The position numbers and the translations under genes were made by a program. The notes under the pieces were generated by a model. The model searched no databases. It was not told where the DNA came from and was given only the letters and a program-made list of their open reading frames with translations. Of a stretch of 64,000 nucleotides of DNA, positions 53,484 to 63,715 are shown in pieces. Origin of the DNA: Platanthera guangdongensis (Eukaryota; Streptophyta; Magnoliopsida; Asparagales; Orchidaceae). The stretch spans positions 66,089,259-66,153,258 of the forward strand of contig CM077162.1 of NCBI GenBank assembly GCA_039583875.1. The letters are read 5' to 3'. How positions within the stretch are numbered: the first letter of the stretch is position 1; the number at the start of each line of letters is the position of its first letter.

Positions 53484-55298
53484 ATGGGAATGGGTGGAGG
53501 CCGCGGCGACGTGGACGGACGAAGTAAGTGTGCCTGGACCTTCTCAGAGCACGACTTCCCTCATGCTGTCATCTCTGGGCGCGAGTACTTGGATGCTCTT
53601 AGCGACCATGTGCCGCCGAGCTTTTCTGCGAGATGGCCCGGGGATGGGGAAAAGATCAACGACTTATCCAGGGATGAGCTCGCCATCCCGCTAGCTCACT
53701 TTGAGGTGGGTCTGCGGCTCCCCCTGTGGCCCGAGGTGCGCCAGGTGCTGAAATACTTTGGGGTCGTCCTGGGTCAGATGACCCCGAACTCCATAGCCGT
53801 CATGGTGGGGTTCACCTGCTTCCTGCGAGAGGAGCGAGTGGAGTTCAGCCTCGCCATTTTTCGGAAGCTGTTCTCCTTCCGGGCGAATCGGGACGGGACC
53901 GCCTACTTCTCCAGCGCCCACCTCAAGGTGCGGGAGACAGTCAATAAGAGACACAATTGGCTCAAGAAATTCCTGTTCGTCAAAGGGGACTTCGGCAACG
54001 TCCCCTTCTCGCCGGTGCAGCTTAGCGAGGTGAGCTACCGGCCGCCCAGCCTCGGCGGTCATGAAGCCGATTTGTGCGCGTTCTTCGCCGGGAAGAATTT
54101 TGAGGTCGCGTACCTGCACCGCCATCTTGACGACCTCGCCGTCGTCCCGCCAGGGGGAGGTTTGCCACTCGCCGCTGTTATGCCTTACCTTCCCATTTTT
54201 CCTTCATCTCACCCCTCCTTCTTTGCAGGTGAACGCGACATCCCTCTTCACCCCCCTTATGAGAGCGCTAGGATCCCCTCCGGTGTTCTTGCCCGAGCTC
54301 AAGCTGCGGATGCCGCTCAGCGCGACATCCCGTCAGTCCCGGCCAAGAAGCGGCCGGGTGGAGGACAGCCCGCCTCTCCGCCCAAGGTGGCGAAGACCGT
54401 GGATCAGCAACCCACCGCGAGCCAAAGGAAGGGCAAGGCCCCTGCGGTCCTACCGGCCGAGGGCCCTTCGCCCCCGCTGGTCGCTTCGACCAGCGACTCC
54501 CCGGGCGGGGCGGCGGGCACCTCCGCGCCGCCGGACGGATCTCAAGCTGCCGTGAAGCCGGTGCCGAGGGGTCACCGCAACTTCGGCTACGGCGAGAGGT
54601 ATCTGGATGAGCTCGGTGCGCCGCTCCTTTCGTGGGACAAGGAGTCGAATCGCGTCGCGATCTCGACATTACTGCCGAGCTGGATGGAGCAGGACACCAT
54701 CGGCGGGGAGGCCTATAACTTCTCGTTCGGCCTGTATTCGCGAGAAGACGCCGCCATCTACGACAAAGAGGCGACGCGAGTATTGGTTCACGAAAGCGCG
54801 CGGGCCCAGCTACGCGGCCTGGAGCTAGCTCACATGGTAGGGCGGCGCTGCACTCAGCTGGAGCGGAATGCCACCTCCCTGAAGAAGCTAGAGAACGAGA
54901 GGGAGGAGGCCCAGAAGCTCGCCCTTTTTGCGAATACAGCTCACGATTCTCCTCCTTCCTTTCCTCAGGATGCGGTGACGGCGAGCCGGATGGGTGCCGA
55001 GATCGCCACCCTTGGTCAAGACAAGGCGGCGTTGGAGGCGCGGGTACGCGAGATGGAGGCCGCCGCCGCTGTCCCTCCTCCAGACAGCAGGGTCTGTCCG
55101 CTCGAGCACCACTCCGACTATGACTTGGAAGTGCTGATGCAGAAGAACGCCGCCAGCGCCGCAAAGTATACGATGCAAATGCTGCGACGCGCGGATCTCC
55201 TTACGAGCGAGGCGGCGGGACTCTCGGCGGAAGACGTGGTGCCGGCGCTATTTCTCCCCGTGTCGGACCCTGGGGACAAGGCCTTCCAGCCCCTTTAG
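53484..55298 (+). CDS. Tat antisense gene 2, gypsy-type transposon protein (Transposase_28-like)
   Basis: 604 uninterrupted residues on the strand opposite to gag-pol. Residues ~60-160 ('FEVGLRLPLWPEVRQVLKYF', 'GQMTPNSIAVMVGFTCFLRE', 'FRKLFSFRANRDGTAYFSS', 'HNWLKKFLFVKGDFG') have the wording of the plant 'putative gypsy type transposon' domain (Pfam Transposase_28); this was recognised by eye only. Residues ~265-370 are a low-complexity Pro/Ala/Ser/Lys linker. The last ~150 residues contain heptad-like helices ('LERNATSLKKLENEREEAQK', 'LEARVREMEAAA'), probably a coiled coil. A pyrimidine-rich stretch ending TTTGCAG at 54228, with a GT at 54160, could be a 69-base in-frame intron. The first ATG is used as start, downstream of a TATA box. 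Role unknown. That a 1.8 kb frame stays open while gag-pol has three stops is notable. Confidence 0.75.
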   Translation: MGMGGGRGDVDGRSKCAWTFSEHDFPHAVISGREYLDALSDHVPPSFSARWPGDGEKINDLSRDELAIPLAHFEVGLRLPLWPEVRQVLKYFGVVLGQMTPNSIAVMVGFTCFLREERVEFSLAIFRKLFSFRANRDGTAYFSSAHLKVRETVNKRHNWLKKFLFVKGDFGNVPFSPVQLSEVSYRPPSLGGHEADLCAFFAGKNFEVAYLHRHLDDLAVVPPGGGLPLAAVMPYLPIFPSSHPSFFAGERDIPLHPPYESARIPSGVLARAQAADAAQRDIPSVPAKKRPGGGQPASPPKVAKTVDQQPTASQRKGKAPAVLPAEGPSPPLVASTSDSPGGAAGTSAPPDGSQAAVKPVPRGHRNFGYGERYLDELGAPLLSWDKESNRVAISTLLPSWMEQDTIGGEAYNFSFGLYSREDAAIYDKEATRVLVHESARAQLRGLELAHMVGRRCTQLERNATSLKKLENEREEAQKLALFANTAHDSPPSFPQDAVTASRMGAEIATLGQDKAALEARVREMEAAAAVPPPDSRVCPLEHHSDYDLEVLMQKNAASAAKYTMQMLRRADLLTSEAAGLSAEDVVPALFLPVSDPGDKAFQPL

Positions 55299-55796
55299 GA
55301 CTTCTCGCCACGGATCTCGCGTCCCGCCTGCTTCTTGACATTTATTATTATTATTATTATTATTATTTTAGATGTATATATTATGCACGTTTAGCTGTTT
55401 TGAGACGCTTGCGCGAGCTGTGCCAAGACCGATTTTTCTTCTATTATTGCTTTTATAAATGCTCTCTCGCCTGTCTTATTTATTCATTCGCTGTTGCCGT
55501 GCGACGCGACCTGCCCCTGCGGCCCGCCCCCGATGAGGCGGCCGCTCGCCCGCCGAGCGAGGCGAGCCGGCTTGGCCCATGTCTATGTTGCCTGATTTCT
55601 AGCGGACTCTCGCCCAGGTTATCGCCTCCACTCGGCCGCCTTTCCCGGGGATGGGGGGCTACGTTAGACCCCTCCCCTTTTTGATTAACTCTTGTGATTC
55701 CGACCTGTTGTTGACATCGTTTGAGTAGTTCCCGGCCTCGCCGGCTAGGTGGGAGTCCGACAGCATGATTTGTTCTGGGTTGTAAGTTATTGCCAT
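55299..55796 (+). other. Tat interior between antisense gene 2 and the minisatellite
   Basis: Noncoding. An (ATT)n run at 55343-55369 follows the gene 2 stop by about 45 bases and could sit in its 3' untranslated region. Near 55727 is a diverged first unit of the minisatellite ('gttcccggcctcgccggcta'). Confidence 0.6.
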
Positions 55797-56670
55797 GGAG
55801 TGACTTCCGGCCCTGCCAGCTAGGTGGGAGTCTGGCAGCGGGATCTTCTCGAGGCTAGGGATGACACCGAGTGACTTCCGGCCCTACCAGCTAGGTGGGA
55901 GCCTGGCAGCGGGATCTCCTCGGGGTCCAAACTCATTCCATCGAGTGACTTCCGGCCCTGCCAGCTAGGTGGGAGCCTGGCAGCGGGATCTTCTCGAGGC
56001 TAGGGATGACACCGAGTGACTTCCGGCCCTGCCAGCTAGGTGGGAGCCTGGCAGCGGGATCTCCTCGGGGTCTAAACTCATTCCATCAAGTGACTTCCGG
56101 CCCTGCCAGCTAGGTGGGAGCCTGGCAGCGGGATCTTCTCGAGGCTAGGGATGACACCGAGTGACTTCCGGCCCTGCCAGCTAGGTGGGAGCCTGGCAGC
56201 GGGATCTCCTCGGGGTCCAAACTCATTCCATCGAGTGACTTCCGGCCTTGCCAGCTAGGTGGGAGCCTGGCAGCGGGATCTTCTCGAGGCTAGGGATGAC
56301 ACCGAGTGACTTCCGGCCCTGCCAGCTAGGTGGGAGCCTGGCAGCGGGATCTCCTCGGGGTCCAAACTCGTTCCATCGAGTGACTTCCGGCCCTGCCAGC
56401 TAGGTGGGAGCCTGGCAGCGGGATCTTCTCGAGGCTAGGGATGACACCGAGTGACTTCCGGCCCTGCCAGCTAGGTGGGAGCCTGGCAGCGGGATCTCCT
56501 CGGGGTCCAAACTCGTTCTATTGAGTGACTTCCGGCCCTGCCAGCTAGGTGGGAGCCTGGCAGCGGGATCTTCTCGAGGCTAGGGATGACACCGAGTGAC
56601 TTCCGGCCCTGCCAGCTAGGTGGGAGCCTGGCAGCGGGATCTCCTCGGGGTCCAAACTCATTCCAATCCT
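55797..56670. repeat. Minisatellite, ~73-bp units alternating in a ~146-bp dimer
   Basis: Twelve well-kept units begin 'gagtgacttccggccctgcc' at about 55797, 55868, 55942, 56013, 56088, 56158, 56234, 56305, 56379, 56451, 56522 and 56597. Units alternate between two endings, 'cttctcgaggctagggatga' and 'ctcctcggggtccaaactc', so the higher-order period is ~146 bp. Each unit holds an inverted pair, CTGCCAGC...GCCTGGCAG, able to form a short hairpin. It lies between pol and the antisense genes. Confidence 0.93.
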
Positions 56671-56750
56671 CTGTGTAAGCTGGCTATGGCAATTCTGGGG
56701 GGGGGGAGAAAAAGAAGTTCATTATACCAAATCATGTTGCTTACAGGTGC

Positions 56751-59700
56751 TTAAGGAAAAAACCTCTTCAGGTCGTCTCCACTCCAGGTGAGACTCAGTT
56801 TCTCGCCCTCTACATTTTGGAGCCGATAGCCCCCTGACTTCAAAGCTTCCTTCACAATGAATGGCCCCTCCCAACTGGGGTTGAGCTTCCCAACGGATGC
56901 TGACCTTCCTGCCGCGTCCACCTTCTTCAGGACCAGGTCTCCTTCCGCGAACTGCTTGACCCTGACATGCTTGTCAAAGTATTTTGCCATCCTCCTTTTG
57001 ACCTCCTCCTATCGGATGGCCGAAAGGTCCCTCAACTCTTCCACCATGTCAAGGGAGAGTCTCAGCTCCCCCTCGTTCTCGGCTCGCCATTCCTCTCGGC
57101 CCTCCCTGGCCGCCCCGACTCGCGGCGTTTGGACTTCAAATTCTATGGGGAGCACCGCCTCGCACCCATGGGAGAGCTTGAAGGGGGTCTCCCCCGTGGC
57201 CGTATTTGGGGTGGCTCTTAGGGCCCAAAGTACTGCGGGGAGCTGCTCCACCCAGCTCCCTCTCAAATTCTCCACCTTTTTCTTGAGGAGGTTGACGATG
57301 ATCTTGTTTGCGGCCTCCACCTGCCCGTTACTCCTGGGGTGGTGGACCGAGGCGAACTTGAGGTCGATTCCAAGCTGTTCGCAGAAGCTAGTGAACTCGG
57401 CACTGGCGAACTGGGGTCCGTTGTCTGTGACGATGGCCTGGGGCAGCCCATGGCGACAGATGATCTCCCCCCAAACGAAGTTCCTGATTACTTGGGAGGT
57501 CACCTTGGCCAACGCCTTCACCTCCATCCACTTCGAGAAGTAGTCGATCATCACCAGGAGGAACCTTCTCTGACCGCTGGCCTGGGGAAACGGCCCAACC
57601 AAATCCATTCCCCAGATTGCAAACGGCCAGGCGGCCGTGATACTCTTGAGCTGTTGGGCCGGCTGTAGCTGGAGGGGGGCAAACAGCTGGCACTTATGAC
57701 ACCTCCTTGCGAACTCCGCGGCGTCTCACCCCAGGGTGGGCCAGAAATATCCTTGCCTGATTATCCTCCCCTCCAGGGTCCGACTCCCGGAATGACTCCC
57801 GCACTCCCCGGAGTGGACTTCTTCTAAGATCCTCTGCGCCTCACCCTCGGCGACGCAGCGAGCCAGCATCCAGGAGAGGGTCTTCCTGTATAGCTGTCCG
57901 TCTTTAAGGAGGTAGTAAGCGGACTTGTGCCTCAGCTTCTTCCTGTCTGCTCCCTCCGGATACTCTCCCGTGGAGAGGAAAACTACTACTGGATCCATCC
58001 ATGAAGGCTGCTGATCGATCTCCATGAGCTCCCCTTCTTCTATGGAGGGGCGGAACAGGTCGGTGATGGTGCCCCCCACCCGGGGGCCATGCTTTGCCAG
58101 CTGGTCGGCCTGATCATTCTCTCCTCTTGGCACATGTCGGATGGAGAAGGTCTGGAAGGTCCCTACGACCCCCTTTACTTTAGCCAGGTATAACTTCAGG
58201 GCGGGCTCCCTTGCTTTGAACTCCCCGTTGATCTGGGAAGCTACCACCATGGAGTCGGTTAGGACCTCCACATCCAGTACCCCCAACTCCCTGGCCAGGC
58301 GCAGCCCCGCTATCACTGCTTCGTACTCGGCCTGGTTGTTGGTAATGGGAAAATGCACCACCACCGTCTGCTCGATCTGAGTCCCTTGAGGGCTTTCCAG
58401 AACCACTCCTACTCCAAGAGAATGCCTCCATGAGGCTCCATCCACCCTCACCTTCCAAGGAGTCGGGCGGGTGAGCTCCTCCTCCGCTACTTCTACCACG
58501 TAGTCGGCCAGGAAGTCGGCCATCGCCTGAGCTTTGATCGAGAGCCGAGGAACGAAGGAGACATCGAACTCGCTCAGCTCCACCGACCACTTGGCCAGCC
58601 GGCCTGAATGTTCCACCCCCTCGAAGATGTTGCGAAGAGGATGGTCTGTCACCACTCGGACTGATTGTGCCTGGAAGTAAGGTCGCAGCCTCCGAGCCGA
58701 GATGATTAGTGCGAATGCAAGCTTCTCGAAGATCGGATACCGGAGCTCGGCCTTCCTCAGGACCCGGCTGACGTAATAAATAGGGAGCTGCCTCTTCCCT
58801 TCTTCACGCACCAAGACGGAGCTCAAGGCCTCTGCCCCGACCCCGAGATATAAGAACAAATCCTCACCCTCCTTCGGCCCTTGAAGGAGCGGAGCCTGTG
58901 TCAACTGCGCCTTGAGGGCCTGGAAGGCCTCTTCGCATTCCCTAGTCCATTCAAACCTCTGGCCTCCCCTCAGCGTTTTGAAGAAGGGGGAGCACTTCTC
59001 CCCTGCCCGAGAAAGGAAGCGACTCAGCCCTGCCAGCTTCCCTGTCAACCGTTGGACCTCCTTCGCATTTCGCGGGGATCCAAGCTCCAATATGGCCTTG
59101 ACCTTGTCTGGATTCGGCTCGACCCCCGCGGGGGTGAGGAGATGCCCCAGGAACTTCCCCCGGCCGGCCCCAAAGACACACTTAAGGGGATTCAGCCGCA
59201 TCTTGTATCTGCGTAGGGTGGCGAAGGTCTCCTCCAAGTCCCGGAGGTGGGAGTCCACATCCCGGCTTTTGATCATGAGGTCATCCACGTATACCTCCAA
59301 GTTCCTTCCCCTTTGCTCCTTGAAGACCCTGTCCATCATTTTTTGGTAGGTGGCCCCGGCGTTCTTCAGCCCGAATGGCATCATCTTGTAGCAGAAGCAG
59401 CCATCCCCTGTGATGAATGAGACATCCTTGATGTCCGGGGGGTGCATCCTAATCTGATGGTAACCTGAAAAGGCATCTAAAAAACTCATTACAGAAAAGC
59501 CGACGGCTGATTCAACCAGCGCGTCGATCCGAGGCAAAGGATAACAGTCCTTAGGACAAGCTTTATTAAGAAGGGAAAAATCGAAACACAATCGCCAGCG
59601 GCCGTCTCCTTTTTTGACCATCACAACATTGGAGACCCAGCCGGGGTACTGAATTTCGGACACGAAGCCAGCCTTGAGGAGCTTCGCCACCTCCTCCCTG

Positions 59701-60131
59701 ATGGGTTCCGCCAGCTTGTCTGCCGTGGATCTCTTTTTCTGCTGAACGGGGCGTGTCCCCGGGTCCAAGTTGAGGCGGTGGCAGGCCACATCCGCGTCAA
59801 CCCCTGGCATCTCCGCGGCGCTCCACGCGAAGATGTCCACATTCTTCTGGATGCACTCCAGCATCCTGCCTTGGTCCTCCGGGGTCAGCCCTCTGCTGAC
59901 GCAGATCTTCTCCATCCTTCCTCCCCGGGTGAGCACCTCCAGCTCCACCACTTCTTCCGCTGCCTCCAGCCTGGACCGCTCCACCCATCCTTCGGCGTCC
60001 CCTTCCTCCGGAACGGGGACCTCTACCTCCATTTCTCCTCCCACGGCCCTTACTTCAGCCACCTCCTCCAGGTCTCCTCCTGCCGCCTTTTCTGCGCAGT
60101 CCTTCACCTCCGGCTCCTCCCCTCCTGCTCC
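56751..60131 (-). pseudogene. Tat pol: RT, RNase H, archaeal-type RNase H, integrase
   Basis: One frame with gag, separated from it by a TAG (60134-60132). Further stops lie at 57728-57726 (TGA) and 57011-57009 (TAG). Domains in order: RT with 'GWVSNVVMVKKGDGRWRLCF', 'MPFGLKNAGATYQKMMDRVF' and the active-site box 'VYVDDLMIKS' near 59285; RNase H with 'PIYYVSRVLRKAELRYP' and 'VVTDHPLRNIF'; a second RNase H of archaeal type with 'VRVDGASWRHSLGVGVVLES', 'TNNQAEYEAVIAGLRLA' and 'LTDSMVVASQINGEF' near 58480-58160. Then integrase, with the zinc region split by the TGA, then 'MDLVGPFPQASGQRRF', 'IVTDNGPQFASAEF' and 'NGQVEAANK'. The tail ends 'LSLTWSGDDLKRFFP' at 56751. All visible catalytic boxes are intact; only the stops break it. 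Confidence 0.92.
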
Positions 60132-62207
60132 CTACTCGACCTCCTCCATCCTCCGCCCCATCTCCTCGGCTCCCTCCTGCCAAGAGGTGGTGTTCACCGC
60201 AGTGACATAGCACTCTTGTGCCACCTTCGGGTCCCCCCTAACCCTGACCTGCACCCCCTCAATGTTGAACTTCAAGCACTGGTGGAATGATGAGGGGACG
60301 CAGCGGAAGGCGCTGATCAGGGGCCTCCCGAAGATCGCGCTGTAGCTGCTGGGGGCGTCCACAATGACGAACTTGCAGTTTCGGGACTGCCCCCCCCCCC
60401 CCCCCAAGGTGACATGGAGGCCGACTCCTCCCTCTACTTCCTTTCTTTCTCCCGAGAACCCGAACAAGGGCCCGTCCGAGGCCAGCACCCTCTTAGCCTC
60501 CACCTGCATCGCGTCAAACGCCTTTTTGAAGACGACGTTCATGGAGCTCCCATTGTCCACGAGGATCCGAGAGACAGTGAAGTTCTCGATGGCGGCCTTG
60601 ATGACCAGCGCATCACAGAATGGGTCCTCGTGGTCTGGCATATCACTTCTGGAGAAGGTGATCCTCTCCTCCGGGGGCGGGGTTTGGGATGTAGAGGCGA
60701 CGCTCCGCCGGTACATGGTGTGGAGGCTTGCCTTGCGGGAAGCCTCGATCCCCACTCCCTCGTGGATCACTCCGATCCCTCCTCGGGTCCCGACATCGAC
60801 CCGGTCTTCACAGCGATCCTCCTCCGCCCGAGGCAGGACCTCCTCGATTCTCACTTCTTGCCGTGCCTCCTCCTGCTGCTGCTGCCGTCCCCTGTTCCCT
60901 CTCATCTCCAAGAATTTCAGGCACGTGGCTGTTGCGTGCCCCTCTTCCTGATGGAAGTCACAATAGGGCAGCTCCACCCTGAACTCTCTCCTCCTTCTCC
61001 TCATGATTCCCCTCCTTGCTCCCAAAGCTATGGCCATGGCCTCCTCCTGATCGGGGAGCCGGGGCCGGTGACCCTGCCTCCAGCCCGGCGGGTGGAACTG
61101 GTCCTGCCTCCCCTGGTAGTGACCCCTTCCGAGGTACCCCCTCTGTGGCCCCTGCCCCTGCCACTCTGGTCTCCAGCCCAGCCGACGATCGGGCTCCTGA
61201 CGCCCCCACCCCGGCTGCTGTCCTTGGAGCTGCCTCTGCTCCCTCTGCCTGGGCTCCCCTCTTCTCTCCTCCTGCGCTCTTCCTCCCTTCGACTCCTTCT
61301 CTTCCTCGGTGGCCCATCTGGCTAGCTTCCTTGCGAACTCCGGATTCGACGCCTCCCCGTCGACTTCTCTATCCGCCCTCTCCATCAACTCCTCGTAGGA
61401 GAGAGGGGGAACTCTCTTCAGCTCCATTCGGAAGAACCCCTGCTGCAGGCCCAGGGTGAAGACCATCATCAGACAATGGCCCGGCATCTCCTGGACCTGG
61501 GTAACCTCCTCCTGGAATCGATCCACATAGCTCCCCAATGTCTCGTTCACTCCTTGCTTAATGTGGAACAAGGACTCAGACTCCTTCTTCCTCTTCTTCG
61601 AAGTAATGAACCTCAGCATGAATCCTCGGCGCAGGTCCTCAAAACAGTAGATGGAGCTAGCCGGGAGGTGGTGGAACCACTCCCTTGCCTTCTCTCGGAG
61701 GGTGATGGCGAAGAGACGGCACTTGAATCCGTCTGAAATCTGACGGATGGAGACCACGTCTTCGAACCATTGGACGTGCTGGACCGGGTCTCCCTTCCTG
61801 GTGTAGTAGGACATCTCGGGCTCCCTGAACCCTTCTGGCACTGGTGCTGAGGAGACCAGCTCGCTGAATGGACTGCCTCCCCCCACTGGGCGGGCCGGCG
61901 AATCTCGCGGTCCCAGCTCATCGAACCTGCCCCGGCTTGCCGAGCCGGGGAAAAGCTCGCGTCCCGAGAGCTCGCCCCCTCGGCCTTCCTCGGCCGCTTC
62001 CTTTCCAGCTCGCCGGCCAGGGGCGTCCTCGCCCAGAGAGGGGGCGGCCGCGATCTGGGCTGCCGGAGTCGAGCACTCGGCCCGCATGCCGAGTGCGATC
62101 TTGACGAGGTCCAGCACCTCGTTCCTGAAGTTTTCAAACATTCCCACTGTTGCGAGAGGCGGAGGGGGCGGCGAGTTCTGCCTGTCGGATCCTTGTCCTC
62201 CCATCAT
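60132..62207 (-). pseudogene. Tat gag and protease
   Basis: The first ATG inside the element is 62207-62205 ('MMGGQGSDRQNSPPPPPLAT'); the open frame extends further up, but only through the primer site and LTR. The capsid-type region reads 'WFEDVVSIRQISDGFKCRLF', 'AREWFHHLPASSIYCFEDLR' and 'FHIKQGVNETLGSYVDRFQE'. A Gln/Arg/Gly-rich linker follows. Next is a zinc box 'CDFHQEEGHATATC' (CX2HX4HX4C form) near 60950, then the protease with 'RILVDNGSSMNVVFKKAF' near 60540, where DNG stands for the usual DTG, as seen in some Tat-lineage elements. The frame ends 'MGRRMEEVE' at the TAG 60134-60132 and continues into pol beyond it. Confidence 0.85.
60390..60405 (-). repeat. Homopolymer C(16) in Tat gag
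   Basis: Sixteen C's on the + strand encode a Gly run just after the protease box; prone to length change in replication or sequencing. Confidence 0.85.
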
Positions 62208-62250
62208 TGAGCTCGCCGAAGCTTTTCTGCACTGGCCACTCTCCACGCTA

Positions 62251-62262
62251 ACCGCACCAAGA
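62251..62262 (-). other. Tat primer-binding site
   Basis: The - strand reads TCTTGGTGCGGT directly after the 5' LTR. The related element at 63652 has TTTTGGTGCGGT in the same position. TGGTGCGG would pair with a tRNA ending CCGCACCA. It is not the initiator-methionine site used by the other elements here; I do not name the tRNA. Confidence 0.65.
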
Positions 62263-63105
62263 TGTTGAAACCGGAAACCGGCCTCTTGTGGAGTTCGACC
62301 CTTGGGGAAGGGGTGGTCTCGCACCTACTTTGCTCCTGCAAGAAAAACAACGAAAGAGATAAGAAAGAACAGACCCAAGGGCTCGGCAGGGAGGTCCCAC
62401 CACAAACCCGGAAGATCTCTGAGCGCTTCCCCTCCTTAGCCAGAAGCCGAGCTAAGGTACTCTCAGAGAACACTGGAGAATGAGAGTAAGGAGGCACTGA
62501 AGACGTGTCCTCTGAGGTACCCCTTGGGTCTTATTTATAGCTTTTTGGAACCTGAACTGCCAATAACCAAAATAACTGACCTGAAAATACCAAAAGGCCC
62601 TTAGCTGGGTCTGCCAACAGCCAAACTCCGTTGTTCAGATGGGCTATGTGCAGTCCAACCTGGTCTGCCAACAGCGAGACTCCGCTGTCCTGAGGGGCTA
62701 TCCGCAGTACTGGGGAGTCAACTCGCCTCCATTCCTTCTTCGCGGGAGGCGGGCGCGACCTGACTTCAGCTGCCCGCCCATGCTCCCTGGGCGAGCGCGA
62801 GCCGGGGGTCGCGACCTACCTTGCTTCTGCCGGGGCGGACCGGCGGTCAGGTCGCGCGATGAGGCGGACCGGCGGCCACTGCGACTCTCGATCGGCTCGC
62901 CAGTCGCGGGTCGCCAAACTCGTCTGCTTTGACCAAGGACTCTTCGCGCGACCCGCTCGCTTGCCTCGTCGGCTCGCTCGCCTAAAATGGGCGGGTGCGG
63001 GCCAGCCCTTCTGCCGCATGTCTGTTTGCCGCTCGGATGCGGGCCGCGGGGCAAGGTCTGCTCGCCTCCCTGGTGGGACCCACTCGCCGGACACGGGGTT
63101 GTACA
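62263..63105 (-). repeat. Tat 5' LTR
   Basis: 843 bp, same length as the 3' LTR and nearly identical. In element orientation it starts TGTACAACCCCGTG and ends GTTTCAACA. Target duplication ATATT follows at 63106-63110. A TATA-like 'gctataaataag' lies at about 62526-62542 on the - strand. Confidence 0.93.
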
Positions 63106-63110
63106 ATATT

Positions 63111-63651
63111 CCTGTAATATTTTTTCATATCTGTCAAGCTCTGTGATTATAGTTTACTCCTCCTGTCTTGGGCGAGCGGTGTGTTCGTGAACCGCTCCCC
63201 CCATGTGGGCCCCGAGGTATAGATGCTGGGAATCCCCTGATGGCCCGTTGTCATCCTTTCAGAGTAGCGGAGTTCCGCTGTTAGCAGCCCAATTGGGGCT
63301 GCGTAGAGTAGGGCTGCTTGACGGTTTTGATCCAATAGTAAGGCAGGCGGGGAGAATTTTACATAGACCCGAGGTGGCACCTTTAGTTAAGGAGTGGATC
63401 TTGAGATCCTCCTCAGATGTTCCGGTCGGCCAAGAGAGCCCTCTGAAGGTGCCTTAGCTTAGCCCTTGGCTTGGGAGGGGAAGAGTTTGTTAGTCTTCCG
63501 GGTATGCGGCGGGTCCTCCACGCTGAGACCTTGGGTCTGTCCCTTGTGTTCCTAGTCTTGTGCCTAGACCGTTCGCTTGAGGGTAGTAGGTGTGCGGTCA
63601 CCCCTTCCCCGAGGGTCGAACTCCACAGGAGACCGATTTTCGATTTCAACA
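63111..63651 (+). repeat. Tat-like LTR, 3' part, + strand, diverged
   Basis: From about 63250 this matches the reverse complement of the young Tat LTRs in patches: 'agcggagttccgctgttagc', 'gaggggaag..tcttccggg', 'ccttgggtctgt', 'ccccttccccgagggtcgaa', and an end in 'gatttcaaca'. The first ~140 bases have no clear match; they may continue the LTR begun at 49351 or belong to it only in part. The fragment would be the 3' part of a 5' LTR on the + strand. Confidence 0.6.
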
Positions 63652-63715
63652 TTTTGGTGCGGTGAGCGTGGAGACTGACCAGCATAGAAGAACTCTGGCG
63701 AGCGTCATGGCTATA
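63652..63715 (+). other. Primer-binding site and leader of a second Tat-like element
   Basis: TTTTGGTGCGGTGAGCGTGG, then 'agcatagaagaactctggcg', closely match the 62262-62200 region of the young Tat element on the - strand. So a + strand relative starts here and should run past the right edge. Confidence 0.65.

Larger units (their letters stand above)
50911..63105 (-). mobile_element. Tat-lineage Ty3/gypsy element with antisense genes, nearly complete
   Basis: 12,195 bp, with LTRs of 843 bp each (62263-63105 as 5', 50911-51753 as 3') and the 5-bp duplication ATATT (50906-50910 and 63106-63110). On the - strand a single long frame carries gag, protease, RT, RNase H, a second archaeal-type RNase H and integrase. 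The second RNase H marks the plant Tat lineage. Between pol and the 3' LTR are a minisatellite and two + strand genes that run against gag-pol. The whole element is GC-rich compared with its surroundings. The LTRs are nearly identical, so it is a young insertion. Three in-frame stops spoil the polyprotein. Confidence 0.93.

Noticed and set aside
54268..55164. 298-residue - strand frame opposite antisense gene 2
   Set aside because: Low-complexity Arg/Pro/Ser shadow of the 604-codon frame; lies outside gag-pol with no motif.
60364..61459. Long + strand frames opposite Tat gag (e.g. 60414-61325)
   Set aside because: GC-rich shadow frames of gag, with no TATA box, splice borders or motif; gag has clear domains on the other strand.
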